The position numbers were made by a program, and so were the translations under genes. The notes under the pieces are model-generated. The model was not told the DNA's origin and searched no databases. It worked only from the letters and a program-made list of their open reading frames with translations. A stretch of DNA of 64,000 nt, from the NCBI RefSeq assembly GCF_947497555.1, contig NZ_CANMGY010000010.1, positions 1-64,000 of the forward strand. The letters run 5' to 3'. Shown one piece after another: positions 41,890-49,957 of the stretch; positions within the stretch are counted from its first letter, which is position 1, and every line of letters begins with the position of its first letter. This stretch comes from an uncultured Umboniibacter sp. Its GTDB lineage: Bacteria > Pseudomonadota > Gammaproteobacteria > Pseudomonadales > DSM-25080.

Positions 41890-42033
41890 ATGGCAATGGT
41901 AATTAAGCACCGCTTAAAAGTAACTACTCGCGCCGTTTCCGCGCTGCTATCAGCCTTTGGTGCGGTCTTTCTGATCGCGGCTAACGCGGTCGGTATTCAC
42001 TTTTTATGGATTAACTTTATTTTAGCGGCTTGA
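41890..42033 (+). CDS. Short membrane protein
   Basis: A 47-residue frame starting two bases after the S49 stop and ending within the next gene's upstream region. It has a basic N-terminus (MVIKHRLKVTTR) and one long hydrophobic helix to the C-terminus. Position, spacing and the tra-like codon use suggest a real small gene; no family is recognised. Confidence 0.5.
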   Translation: MAMVIKHRLKVTTRAVSALLSAFGAVFLIAANAVGIHFLWINFILAA

Positions 42034-42053
42034 CCGCATTACAGGAGAGCGCC

Positions 42054-42914
42054 ATGAGCGACAACAACTCGAACATCCCTACTGAGCAAATCACCGCCTT
42101 ACAAGATTCTACCTCGAAGTTACTCAAGGCGATCATCGCTTTGTTCTTACTCTGTGCGGTGAGCCTAAGCTTAACGATTGTAGTGTTACTAACGAGCGAT
42201 TCGTCGTCACAACAGGACGCCGTGACCAATCCAGGTGATCTTGCAGCGATCGTCGCTGAGCAGATGGCCATACAAAAGGAGGCTGAGCAGCAAGCGGCCA
42301 TTGAATCTCGTCTTTCTGGCTATCGCGAGGTGGTGACTGGTGATGCCAACCCAAATTCGGTGTATGGCAACCCCAGCGCCCGGTTCACCTTGGTGGAATT
42401 CAGCGACCTTGAGTGTGGCTTCTGTAAGCGATTCCATGACACACCAAAGCAAGTCGTTGATAAGTATGACGGTGCGGTCAATTGGCAATGGCAACACATG
42501 CCGTTGGACTTTCATAATCCGGCCGCACAAGTCTTAGCCGTCGCATCGGAGTGTGTACGCGAGCTTGGCGGTAATCAGAAGTTTTGGGGCTTCCTTGAGG
42601 GCGTCTTTAAACGTTCTGCGGGCAATGGCCAAGGCGTATCAGATCTTCCCGCTTTAATCGCTGACTACGGTGTCGACCCGTCTAAGGCGCAAGACTGTAT
42701 CTCATCAGGTCGTCAATTTGAAACGGTCAATGCCCACCTAGCGCGTGCCGACGCGATGGGTGTCGATTCAACGCCGACGAGCTTTATTGTTGATAACCAA
42801 ACCGGAGAGTACGTGATGTTGCGAGGCGCTCAGCCCCTTCAGGCTGTTGAGGCGACGATTGAGCGAATGATTCAAATTAGTACGTCACAAGAGAACCCGC
42901 AGACAGGTAATTAA
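42054..42914 (+). CDS. DsbA/DsbC-like thiol-disulfide protein
   Basis: A 286-residue protein anchored by an N-terminal helix (about 25-48), followed by a coiled linker and a thioredoxin-fold domain with DsbA-type insert. The active site is ECGFC (CxxC) near residue 121-124; VDSTPTSFIVD has the cis-Pro loop. It would form or repair disulfide bonds in pilus and mating proteins in the periplasm. The ATG at 42054 has AGGAG; the longer frame from 42030 overlaps the short gene before it. The stand-alone DsbD-alpha protein at 25081 is a possible electron donor. Confidence 0.85.
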   Translation: MSDNNSNIPTEQITALQDSTSKLLKAIIALFLLCAVSLSLTIVVLLTSDSSSQQDAVTNPGDLAAIVAEQMAIQKEAEQQAAIESRLSGYREVVTGDANPNSVYGNPSARFTLVEFSDLECGFCKRFHDTPKQVVDKYDGAVNWQWQHMPLDFHNPAAQVLAVASECVRELGGNQKFWGFLEGVFKRSAGNGQGVSDLPALIADYGVDPSKAQDCISSGRQFETVNAHLARADAMGVDSTPTSFIVDNQTGEYVMLRGAQPLQAVEATIERMIQISTSQENPQTGN

Positions 42915-42923
42915 TTAGACGTT

Positions 42924-43184
42924 ATGTCCACAACTCAGAAGACAAATCCTACCGCTAGCGAGGCGCCCCCGGCGCCTAAGCCGTCGCGCACACCCTTATC
43001 GGCGGCTAACCCTTTTCTTCTTTCCGAACTGATGGCACGGCAATATCGTCGATACCGTCATTTTCGGAAACTCAACCTAGCGTTCTTTTTTGCACTTGGC
43101 TATCTCATGGCGCTGCTCATGGCGCATTTCATTCCCCAAGTGTGGAACCGCATCTACTTTTGGTTTGCGGGGGCTATTTCGTAA
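42924..43184 (+). CDS. Small membrane protein, Pro-rich N-terminus
   Basis: An 86-residue protein with a Thr/Pro-rich cytoplasmic start, a basic segment (RQYRRYRHFRKL) and one membrane helix with aromatic flanks. It overlaps the next gene by one base (TAATG). Unknown family. Confidence 0.6.
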   Translation: MSTTQKTNPTASEAPPAPKPSRTPLSAANPFLLSELMARQYRRYRHFRKLNLAFFFALGYLMALLMAHFIPQVWNRIYFWFAGAIS

Positions 43185-43735
43185 TGTCGGATAAGGCCGC
43201 GGTCTACCGAAGCCTGGTGTCGGTAATCAAGCAGATCGGCGTTCTCGAAGAGCGCAATTTGGTGCCTACACGTATTTATGGTGAGTCCGATAATCGATTT
43301 CTGACGTTATCGTCATGCCTTTGTGGAGCACCGGCAGTTGTCGAGAAGAGTGATACCCAACATTACACCTCACATTGTACCGGTTGTTCAACCGCCGCCG
43401 CTCCGTCCACTACGGCATTGGAGGCCGCGATTGCTTGGAATCTCTCTCCGAACACCAACCGCGCAGACTACCGCTCATCGCCTTGGTTTGGCATCGTTCA
43501 TCTCACCCCTGCTGCCGCATGGTATCGCCTTCGGCTTATTGAGGCAGATCTTAACCTCAGAGTACAGCGGGTCCGATTAGAATTGGAACTAGGACAACAA
43601 GCGACATGGGCTCACTATCGAAAATTGAGAAATTATTGGCTACTTTGCCGGTATTTAATCGAGGTCATTCAATTGCCTCAACCCCCTCTTCACAGCAAGT
43701 CGCTCACTCACCCTCGGGAGGCAACGACGAAATGA
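43184..43735 (+). CDS. Lar-like zinc-ribbon protein
   Basis: A 183-residue protein. Its middle part has the Lar/restriction-alleviation zinc ribbon: CLCGAP, then HCTGCS about 22 residues later, followed by the EAAIAWN helix that ends the Lar motif. The remainder is a helical C-terminal extension with many Leu and Arg. Lar proteins reduce type I restriction; for the present, longer protein this is only a hint. It overlaps ParB by 4 bases (ATGA) and is thus coupled to partition. Confidence 0.5.
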   Translation: MSDKAAVYRSLVSVIKQIGVLEERNLVPTRIYGESDNRFLTLSSCLCGAPAVVEKSDTQHYTSHCTGCSTAAAPSTTALEAAIAWNLSPNTNRADYRSSPWFGIVHLTPAAAWYRLRLIEADLNLRVQRVRLELELGQQATWAHYRKLRNYWLLCRYLIEVIQLPQPPLHSKSLTHPREATTK

Positions 43736-44976
43736 ACGCGCCAATTACTTTGTCCGATGCGAACAACAACGCCAATACTGAACTCATTACCCTCTCTCCC
43801 GATAGCATTACCGCGCTCGAGCAGGTGAGGAGACAATTCGATGATCAAGCGATTGAAGAGATGGCCGCGTCGTTAAGCTCGGTCGGCCAACAGTTGCCTA
43901 TTATTGTCCAAAAGACCGGCACCACCTACACCATCATCGATGGTGAGTGTCGTTGGCGCGCAGCGAAAACGATTCCGGGATTTAAACTTCTCGCCGTGGT
44001 GAAATTAGATTTCAATCGGGACGATCGTGCCAATTTATTAATTTCTCAGATTGTGGCCAACGAACAACGAAACCAGCTTAATCCCTATGAGATTTCAGTG
44101 GCCTTGAACGAGCTCAAGGAACTTGGCCTCACCGCGCTTCAGATAGCAGAACGTATCGGTTGGTTAAGCAAAGTAGCTAAGGGCAAACAGTCCAAGCCCA
44201 ACGATGATAAGGTTCAGCGCTACATTAATATCATCGAGCTCGATGATCGCGGCCTTGAATTAATTCAATCTGGCGTCATTAAAGACATTAATATCATTAA
44301 CAACCTTCGCAGCATCCTTTCCCTCAACGCGGAGCGTTACCAGGAACTATTAAGTAAGGCTGAGCATCCAAGCACACGCTTAACCCGGTCAGACACCAGC
44401 AAGGTACTGAGCACGCTTCGCCAAGCCGACGCCGACGTCCCCACCGATGAGGAAGCGGCCGAGTCGAAGGCTCGCGCTCAACAGGATGACCTAGCGTCCC
44501 AGGCATCCGACCTACTTGATGCCCATGAAACGGCCGGTGAGTCCAGTGCGCCGCCGCCTGACGCGATGTCGGATGGCGACGAAGAAGCGATTGATCCGAG
44601 CGCCCCAGATCCGGGTTATCAATGTCAAAAAGACCCCTCCGAGGTGTCCTTTAGCTCTGAACCTGCACCGACCGGACACGATGACCGACTGAATGATCAC
44701 AGTTATGATGAGACACAGCACATTGTCGAGTTGTTAGTTTATGGTGACGCCCTGGACGTGTACCGTGACCAATATCTCGAGACACTTGACGTCAGTACCG
44801 TGATTAAGGAAGACTTAAATAACTGGATTTGGACATTAAACGTTCGTCAGCCGCGCAACGCACGATGCTCTGAATTAATGCTTGAGTTGATCCATCCGAA
44901 ATATGATGCAGTGCACCGCCAACTTGTCAACATTAACGACTTGTATATTGAGCAAGCGACACTCGAGCAAGGTTAA
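43732..44976 (+). CDS. parB: ParB-like partition protein
   Basis: A 414-residue protein with the ParB/Srx N-terminal domain: LITLSPDSITALEQVRRQFD, and DGECRWRAAKTI (the GExRxRA box, which binds CTP in known ParB proteins), then LISQIVANEQRNQLNPYEIS and a helix-turn-helix region (ALQIAERIGWLSK). The C-terminal half is acidic with a Pro-rich linker. I use the ATG at 43732 with GGAGG directly upstream; the longer frame from 43606 overlaps the Lar-like gene by 130 bases. No ParA is in this window. Confidence 0.85.
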   Translation: MNAPITLSDANNNANTELITLSPDSITALEQVRRQFDDQAIEEMAASLSSVGQQLPIIVQKTGTTYTIIDGECRWRAAKTIPGFKLLAVVKLDFNRDDRANLLISQIVANEQRNQLNPYEISVALNELKELGLTALQIAERIGWLSKVAKGKQSKPNDDKVQRYINIIELDDRGLELIQSGVIKDINIINNLRSILSLNAERYQELLSKAEHPSTRLTRSDTSKVLSTLRQADADVPTDEEAAESKARAQQDDLASQASDLLDAHETAGESSAPPPDAMSDGDEEAIDPSAPDPGYQCQKDPSEVSFSSEPAPTGHDDRLNDHSYDETQHIVELLVYGDALDVYRDQYLETLDVSTVIKEDLNNWIWTLNVRQPRNARCSELMLELIHPKYDAVHRQLVNINDLYIEQATLEQG

Positions 44977-45007
44977 TGAGTTTCTTTTCTTAGGAGAAAG
45001 CGATGTT

Positions 45008-45394
45008 ATGTACAGTGAGATACATTTAAGAACGATCCTCTCGTTGCGACACGTTATCGATTCATTATTTCGCCCAACACGCTTTAAGTTCGGGCCATAT
45101 AAAGTCACGGCGGCTTGGGAAAGGGGCCCGAACCGTATTCAGGATGGAGCGTATAGCCCATATTACGACATTGATCTATCCAACGATTACCAAGAAGCAC
45201 TTAAGCAGATTGCGTATTCGCTCGGCGCTGAATTCACCTTGATAGACGGAGAGCTCTTTGTGAGTTCCGACCAACGACTAGATGGACTGATTACGCTTAA
45301 CCAGGGCACTCACGCTCTTACGCTTCATCGACTGCCCTGGTATCGCTGGAGAACAACATCTCGTACTTATTGCACCGATGGATATAATACTTAA
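45008..45394 (+). CDS. Hypothetical protein, related to next gene
   Basis: A 128-residue soluble protein. Its C-terminal part (LGAEFTLIDGELFVSSDQRL, then a GLITLN strand) follows the same pattern as the C-terminal part of 45416-45727, so the two are likely distant paralogues. It starts at 45008 after AGGAG. No family recognised. Confidence 0.6.
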   Translation: MYSEIHLRTILSLRHVIDSLFRPTRFKFGPYKVTAAWERGPNRIQDGAYSPYYDIDLSNDYQEALKQIAYSLGAEFTLIDGELFVSSDQRLDGLITLNQGTHALTLHRLPWYRWRTTSRTYCTDGYNT

Positions 45395-45415
45395 CACTAC
45401 GACAAGGATCACAAC

Positions 45416-45727
45416 ATGGATGTTCACTTAACACTACAACGCGTTGCCCCGTCACAGGTAACCCATCACCCTGATTTTTCCACGGTCGAAGATTATTTTA
45501 CGTTTACCGATCAAACCTGTGTCTACTTCCTGAGTTTTTTGGATGACGATTCAATCCCTCTGGTCATGAACGCCCTGTCCGAATCACTCCCTATCGACTT
45601 CATCTCGATCGGCGATCAGCTTTACGCCATTACCGAAGATGATGATCTTCAGGGCGATTTAACCATCGACACCCACAACAACAAACTCATTCTTCTACAA
45701 ACCGAAACGACAGCGACCTTAATGTAA
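45416..45727 (+). CDS. Hypothetical protein, related to preceding gene
   Basis: A 103-residue acidic soluble protein with a mixed alpha/beta pattern ending in short strands (ISIGDQLYAITEDDDLQGDL). It probably arose by duplication with 45008-45394. It lies between the two ParB-like genes. Confidence 0.6.
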   Translation: MDVHLTLQRVAPSQVTHHPDFSTVEDYFTFTDQTCVYFLSFLDDDSIPLVMNALSESLPIDFISIGDQLYAITEDDDLQGDLTIDTHNNKLILLQTETTATLM

Positions 45728-45743
45728 TTGGCCACCCTCCGAT

Positions 45744-45784
45744 AGGCGATCAGCTTCCCTGAGAGTTTGGAACTCTGATCGCCT
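45744..45784 (+). promoter_or_regulatory. Strong hairpin upstream of the second ParB-like gene
   Basis: AGGCGATCAG (45744-45753) pairs perfectly with CTGATCGCCT (45775-45784). The loop holds a second self-complementary stretch (AGAGTT/AACTCT) that partly competes with it. It may be an operator, a parS-like site, a translational control structure, or a terminator without T-run. Confidence 0.5.
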
Positions 45785-45801
45785 CGTGGTAAAACAATAG
45801 T

Positions 45802-46413
45802 ATGACCAAACGAAAGTATGACACCTCAAAATATGAGCCGAATAACATTGCAGACTATCTCCCCACTCGGGATGATCGTTCGATGTTACGTAGCGCAATC
45901 AACCGGCACGCCCTCGGCAGTAATCTGTTGAGCCCGGCGGAGCTGGCATCGTGTTGTCATCATCTATTTCATGGTTACAGCGCAACATCGGATCGGCTCA
46001 GCCACGGTGTGGGGATCTCGGCAGGTCATTTGCGGCATCTCGCCTGCATTGGCAGACAATTGAGCAATTCTGCCTTACGCAAACTTGATAACGGTTCGCT
46101 CAGCGTCTCAAAAGCCCGGCTCATCGCCAAGCTACCGCATACTGAACAGAATGAGTGGCTTGCTAAGCTGAACTACTCGTTTCGTCGATTACGCAGCGAG
46201 ATTGATGGGAGTGATCCTACCCCTGTCTTTACCGAAGATACGTCAGCGGATTTTTCAATCCCTGCTGAAGCGATTTCTCACCAAGTCGGTGTTGCGACGC
46301 GAATTGAAGGCGATACTGCAACCCAGGGACGTATTATTCTGTCCTTTGATAACTTGGATACCTTTGACTACCTAATGACACGACTGGAGGTGGATTTACG
46401 TGAGCAAGACTGA
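45802..46413 (+). CDS. Second ParB/KorB-like HTH protein
   Basis: A 203-residue protein that lacks the N-terminal CTP-binding part of ParB but has a ParB/KorB-like helix-turn-helix core (DRLSHGVGISAGHLRHLACI, then ALRKLDNGSLSVSKARLIAKL). The C-terminal part is beta-rich and acidic. Its role may be transcription control of the partition or transfer genes, or binding of a second site. It overlaps the next gene by 14 bases. Confidence 0.65.
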   Translation: MTKRKYDTSKYEPNNIADYLPTRDDRSMLRSAINRHALGSNLLSPAELASCCHHLFHGYSATSDRLSHGVGISAGHLRHLACIGRQLSNSALRKLDNGSLSVSKARLIAKLPHTEQNEWLAKLNYSFRRLRSEIDGSDPTPVFTEDTSADFSIPAEAISHQVGVATRIEGDTATQGRIILSFDNLDTFDYLMTRLEVDLREQD

Positions 46414-46753
46414 GCCATCGACCTTAACGTTACTACTCGCGGTTACCCGGCGCCTTTATGTTCGTTGTCACATCAAAACCATGCCCCTATCAGGATTGAT
46501 TTACGCACCCTGGTTAATCACCCGCCAAGGGAAATTAAAACACCCTCAGATTATCGCCTTTGGATTGATGCTATTTTTAGGTGTCTTTACCCCCTTTGTC
46601 TTGGCGACGACACTCCCTCTCGGTGAGTTATTCATTCTTGGCGCTCTTTGCATTCTCGTTGCCTATGCTTGGTTTGCCTACCGAGCCCATTTGTGGTGGC
46701 AAGTCTTACAGGTTGCCCAACATCGAAAAACTAAGCAGGATAAACAGCAATGA
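46400..46753 (+). CDS. Membrane protein
   Basis: A 117-residue protein with two membrane helices (about 50-70 and 75-95) and basic ends. The start is GTG at 46400 with GGAGG upstream; it overlaps the ParB-like gene by 14 bases and the next gene by 4. The build resembles TraX-like or T4SS accessory proteins, but no motif supports either. Confidence 0.55.
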   Translation: MSKTEPSTLTLLLAVTRRLYVRCHIKTMPLSGLIYAPWLITRQGKLKHPQIIAFGLMLFLGVFTPFVLATTLPLGELFILGALCILVAYAWFAYRAHLWWQVLQVAQHRKTKQDKQQ

Positions 46754-47055
46754 TAAAAAAAGTGACCCCGACCTTCACCCAGATTAACACCGCCCTAATT
46801 CTTGTTGCTGTGATCGCTACAATCGGTCTCCTTGCGTACTCGCTCGAGGCTTTACTCGCCTCGTTTGCAAGTGAACTCGTCATGGCGATGTTTTACCTCA
46901 CAGTAGGCGTCGTGTCAGGCGTTCTCGGCGCATCGGTTCATCTGGTGAGGTTATCCTCAAAAACCATCCATCAGCGACTCTACACGCCCCTAGATCTTCT
47001 CGCTGTTATTTTACTTCTACCGCGAACACTGCTCGACCACCTTCGCCATAAATAA
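46750..47055 (+). CDS. Membrane protein
   Basis: A 101-residue protein with two or three hydrophobic helices (about 13-35, 42-66, 80-95). It overlaps the preceding membrane protein gene by 4 bases (ATGA). Unknown family. Confidence 0.55.
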   Translation: MIKKVTPTFTQINTALILVAVIATIGLLAYSLEALLASFASELVMAMFYLTVGVVSGVLGASVHLVRLSSKTIHQRLYTPLDLLAVILLLPRTLLDHLRHK

Positions 47056-47062
47056 GCGCTGC

Positions 47063-47081
47063 TCTGCCCCTATTGGGCAGC
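47063..47081. promoter_or_regulatory. CTGCCC palindrome box F
   Basis: TCTGCCC-CTATT-GGGCAGC. The centre is 66 bp before the start at 47138, with a TATGAT -10-like box in between at about 47112-47117. Confidence 0.75.
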
Positions 47082-47137
47082 GACACGCAAAAATAGCCCG
47101 CGGGTTCTCGCTATGATTTTCTTTTTAGGAGAAATTC

Positions 47138-47560
47138 ATGATTCGAGGTACCTTCGCCATACTCTGCTTATTCCCGCTGCTCAGTTTCGCTGAGGAACCC
47201 TCCTGCACTTGTGCGGGAGTTAGCCTAAAGGACTCACTGAAGCACGCTTCATCGGCCAGCGTATTCCGCGTTACGTCCGTACAAACACAGCCGGCTTCTC
47301 TTCCAAACTTCCCGGATTTGCTCCATGCCCAGGTTGAACTACACCATTCCTTCACGCCCGGACTTGAATCGGCTCGACTCCTTGTTAGTTCCGTTGAGAC
47401 ATCGAGCTGCGGCCTGTCAATCCAGCCTGGTGATCTTGTCTTTGCCCTACGCCAACCTAATGAGACGTCCGAATCGATGTTAATGATCAACCAGTGCGAT
47501 CACTCCAGCGTAGTCACCGAAGAGGATTTTCCCTGGTTATCCCAACAAATTCAGCAATGA
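47138..47560 (+). CDS. Secreted NTR/TIMP-like protein
   Basis: A 140-residue precursor with a Sec signal (to LLSFAEE) and a mature part that begins SCTCAGVSLKDSLKHASSAS: a Cys-x-Cys N-terminus followed by a strand with VFRVTSV. A later SSCGLSIQPGDLVFAL fits the pattern of the netrin/TIMP-like fold (bacterial proteins annotated as tissue inhibitor of metalloproteinase family). Four or five Cys in all. It is controlled by box F. A second protein of similar build is at 48672-49124. Confidence 0.6.
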   Translation: MIRGTFAILCLFPLLSFAEEPSCTCAGVSLKDSLKHASSASVFRVTSVQTQPASLPNFPDLLHAQVELHHSFTPGLESARLLVSSVETSSCGLSIQPGDLVFALRQPNETSESMLMINQCDHSSVVTEEDFPWLSQQIQQ

Positions 47561-47567
47561 GGCATCT

Positions 47568-48131
47568 ATGATTCCTAATACCACAATGAACTTCCAGGCT
47601 GATAACTTTGACCTCGTGTCTTTCGATGATCACCCCGCTTTGATTACCTATCGGTCTGAATACGCCACCGACCACGACTTATTATTCGCCGCCTTCGAAC
47701 CTTCGGAAGTTAAGCCGTATAGTTTCTTATGCCTGCTGGATTCATACGCGGAGTTAATCCCTGCCATTAGCTTGTTCGACGTCGATGCTAATAAGAAAGC
47801 ATTTCGTCAGCTTGCTTGCCAGCAAGAATTTCTTCGTGGTCGACCTGATATGCCGCGCGCGATCGTCGTCCTGTTAAGGATCTCTCATAAGGTCACTCCG
47901 AGCGACGAAGTAACGATACTGCACGATGTCGCGCATCGTGTAGCGCAGAAGGTGGTGGGTATTGAAGCCAATGACTACGCGCTGCTTGTCTCACATACCA
48001 TTCATAAAGTGGGACACGCTGAATATGAGGACGCAGGGTTTACTAATATACTCGATCCCATTGCGAATACTCAGGGATTTCAGTTCCTCTTTAAACTCGA
48101 GGCACTAGGCGGGGATTCACATCAATGGTGA
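47568..48131 (+). CDS. Hypothetical protein
   Basis: A 187-residue soluble acidic protein. It starts 8 bases after the NTR-like gene, in the same operon. Patterns such as VTILHDVAHRVAQKV suggest amphipathic helices, and there are several isolated His residues, but I cannot name a family. Confidence 0.55.
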   Translation: MIPNTTMNFQADNFDLVSFDDHPALITYRSEYATDHDLLFAAFEPSEVKPYSFLCLLDSYAELIPAISLFDVDANKKAFRQLACQQEFLRGRPDMPRAIVVLLRISHKVTPSDEVTILHDVAHRVAQKVVGIEANDYALLVSHTIHKVGHAEYEDAGFTNILDPIANTQGFQFLFKLEALGGDSHQW

Positions 48132-48166
48132 GCGTGATCACTCGCCATTGATCTGTCGTGCTACAC

Positions 48167-48607
48167 TTAGCGTAGATAATGTTCGATCGCGAAATTCAAG
48201 TCCTCGTTCCACCCGCTGAAATCGAATTCCCCTAACACGTAATCGAAGAAGTCACCTCGCCCTTCAGGTGTCATGGACGTAAATTTCTCGTTCTGCACAC
48301 CCGCTATGAACTCTTCGCAGTGCATGAAGTCCGACTTGGTGAATCCCAGAACATCCGGGTCATTCACTTCTATCTCAACCGCCTCTACGGTGTCGCAGAA
48401 TATAAACGATTCAAATTCGGCTTGAAGCTGCTGGTAGTAGTCTCCGTCTTTATCCAGTGCAATGCCCTGTCCCTCAAGAAAGGTTTTAGCCGCTTGGTCA
48501 AGGTGCTCGTAAGCCGCCTCGATTGAATTGAAGAGAGAAACGCGTGGGGTAATAGTGTCGCAAACGTCGCCGAAGGCGAACGAGAGGATGTACTTGTTGA
48601 TTCGCAT
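48167..48607 (-). CDS. Hypothetical acidic protein
   Basis: A 146-residue soluble protein with many Asp, Glu and Phe residues, mainly helical. An AGGA site lies upstream of the ATG at 48607. It is convergent with 47568-48131. No family recognised. Confidence 0.6.
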   Translation of the reverse strand: MRINKYILSFAFGDVCDTITPRVSLFNSIEAAYEHLDQAAKTFLEGQGIALDKDGDYYQQLQAEFESFIFCDTVEAVEIEVNDPDVLGFTKSDFMHCEEFIAGVQNEKFTSMTPEGRGDFFDYVLGEFDFSGWNEDLNFAIEHYLR

Positions 48608-48671
48608 AATAGTGTCCTGGTTAAGTGGGTTTCATTACCCAATTTAACCGATTTTCCCACTATGCAAATTG

Positions 48672-49124
48672 CTACGGAGCGATCATTTCAGCTTCGATGA
48701 GTGCCGCGAGATCATCGCTGTCTACCTGTTTGGATAAGTTAATCATGTGGTCGATAGCCGGGTCATTTAGGTTACCGCCTAATTCGTAAAACTGCCGACA
48801 ACTATCTCCTATCGTGTCAACCAGTACCCCACTCTCATCGAAGAACACCAGGGCATAATTTTCCCCTGTTGACGCCTTACATTCACACTCATCACTGGAA
48901 AATCGCATCACGAAGTTGCTTTTAGGCTGTCCAGAAACCAAGGGCTTCTTAATATCCATCACCACTTCGAGCTGAATATCAACCACATTGTCATGGGGGG
49001 TTCGTGCTTCAATCTTCACTAATTGCACGTAATTTGAAGAGATGTAATTTTTAGTTAAATTCATTGCATCGCAATGACAATCCATTAGACCAATCAAACC
49101 TAAAGCGAGTCCTGCTAAAACCAT
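48672..49124 (-). CDS. Secreted NTR/TIMP-like protein, second copy type
   Basis: A 150-residue precursor with a signal peptide (MVLAGLALGLIGLMD) and a mature N-terminus CHCDAM, again Cys-x-Cys at the very start, then VQLVKIEAR, and later ECECKASTGENYALVFF. The order of Cys motifs matches 47138-47560, so they are likely distant paralogues. In TIMPs the N-terminal Cys binds the zinc of a protease; whether that holds here is open. Confidence 0.55.
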   Translation of the reverse strand: MVLAGLALGLIGLMDCHCDAMNLTKNYISSNYVQLVKIEARTPHDNVVDIQLEVVMDIKKPLVSGQPKSNFVMRFSSDECECKASTGENYALVFFDESGVLVDTIGDSCRQFYELGGNLNDPAIDHMINLSKQVDSDDLAALIEAEMIAP

Positions 49125-49296
49125 AAATGTACTCCATTACATCCACTTAACACTTATGATTCGATTATTAATCATCAACTCGTTAATTACTACAATTTTG
49201 AACTAATTCTCATTATTTTTCATGCAACGCCTTCTCGACAGACTCAGCTAACCCCTTGGTTCAGCGTCAACGACGTGAGTCTGAGTACGCTAGTCG

Positions 49297-49611
49297 TTAA
49301 AGCGATACATGATCGCTCCGTGAGATGAGAACCTTAACGGGGATAAATTCATCGCCAGGTTTCTGAGTACGCTGATAACGTCCAGCGGCTTTGCGACGAT
49401 AAAAACCCTGAGCGACTAACAGATCGAAGATCTGTGCCTTGGCTTGCTTGTACTCTAGCTTCTCGATCGCTTCGTTATCCTTCAGCGTCGTCAATACACG
49501 ATTAATCGTCACGACCTCATCGACGGGTTGTCGTAGCAGGTAGCGCGTTGTCGTGCCAACATCCATCTGCCGAAGAATTGAATAATTTTCTGCGTTGGTT
49601 ACTGGGTACAT
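49297..49611 (-). CDS. Hypothetical basic protein
   Basis: A 104-residue protein with a helical centre and a Lys/Arg-rich part (GFYRRKAAGRYQRTQKPG) which may bind nucleic acid. It starts at 49611 after GGGGGAG and overlaps the gene before it by 13 bases. No family recognised. Confidence 0.55.
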   Translation of the reverse strand: MYPVTNAENYSILRQMDVGTTTRYLLRQPVDEVVTINRVLTTLKDNEAIEKLEYKQAKAQIFDLLVAQGFYRRKAAGRYQRTQKPGDEFIPVKVLISRSDHVSL

Positions 49612-49892
49612 TTTTCTCCCCCTCGGTCTTTAAGTTTCGTGTAGTGCACGCTATCGAACACCATCCACCTATCGATTTGTTTTGTGGCTAAAACCCGGTA
49701 CCCACCGCTAGCAATCCACCGGTTAAGCTCTTTAATCGTCGTGAATCGCCGAGCCCGAGTAAGCCCCAGGCGGCTATCTACCAAGATTGGGCCAATTAAC
49801 TGCTGGCGAGCGGTTAATCGCGCGGTTAGGTTGTAGAGTGGCAGCGATCGCATCAGTGACGACTGTAACTCTGTGTGCTTTGCATGTTGCAT
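49599..49892 (-). CDS. Hypothetical basic protein
   Basis: A 97-residue soluble protein rich in Arg and Lys. The ATG at 49892 has GGAGG. It is coupled by overlap to 49297-49611. No family recognised. Confidence 0.55.
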   Translation of the reverse strand: MQHAKHTELQSSLMRSLPLYNLTARLTARQQLIGPILVDSRLGLTRARRFTTIKELNRWIASGGYRVLATKQIDRWMVFDSVHYTKLKDRGGEKCTQ

Positions 49893-49957
49893 AGAACCTC
49901 CAAACGTTTCTGGCGTGGCGCCATCAACCCATCATGACTGATGCAGGGAAATTGCAA

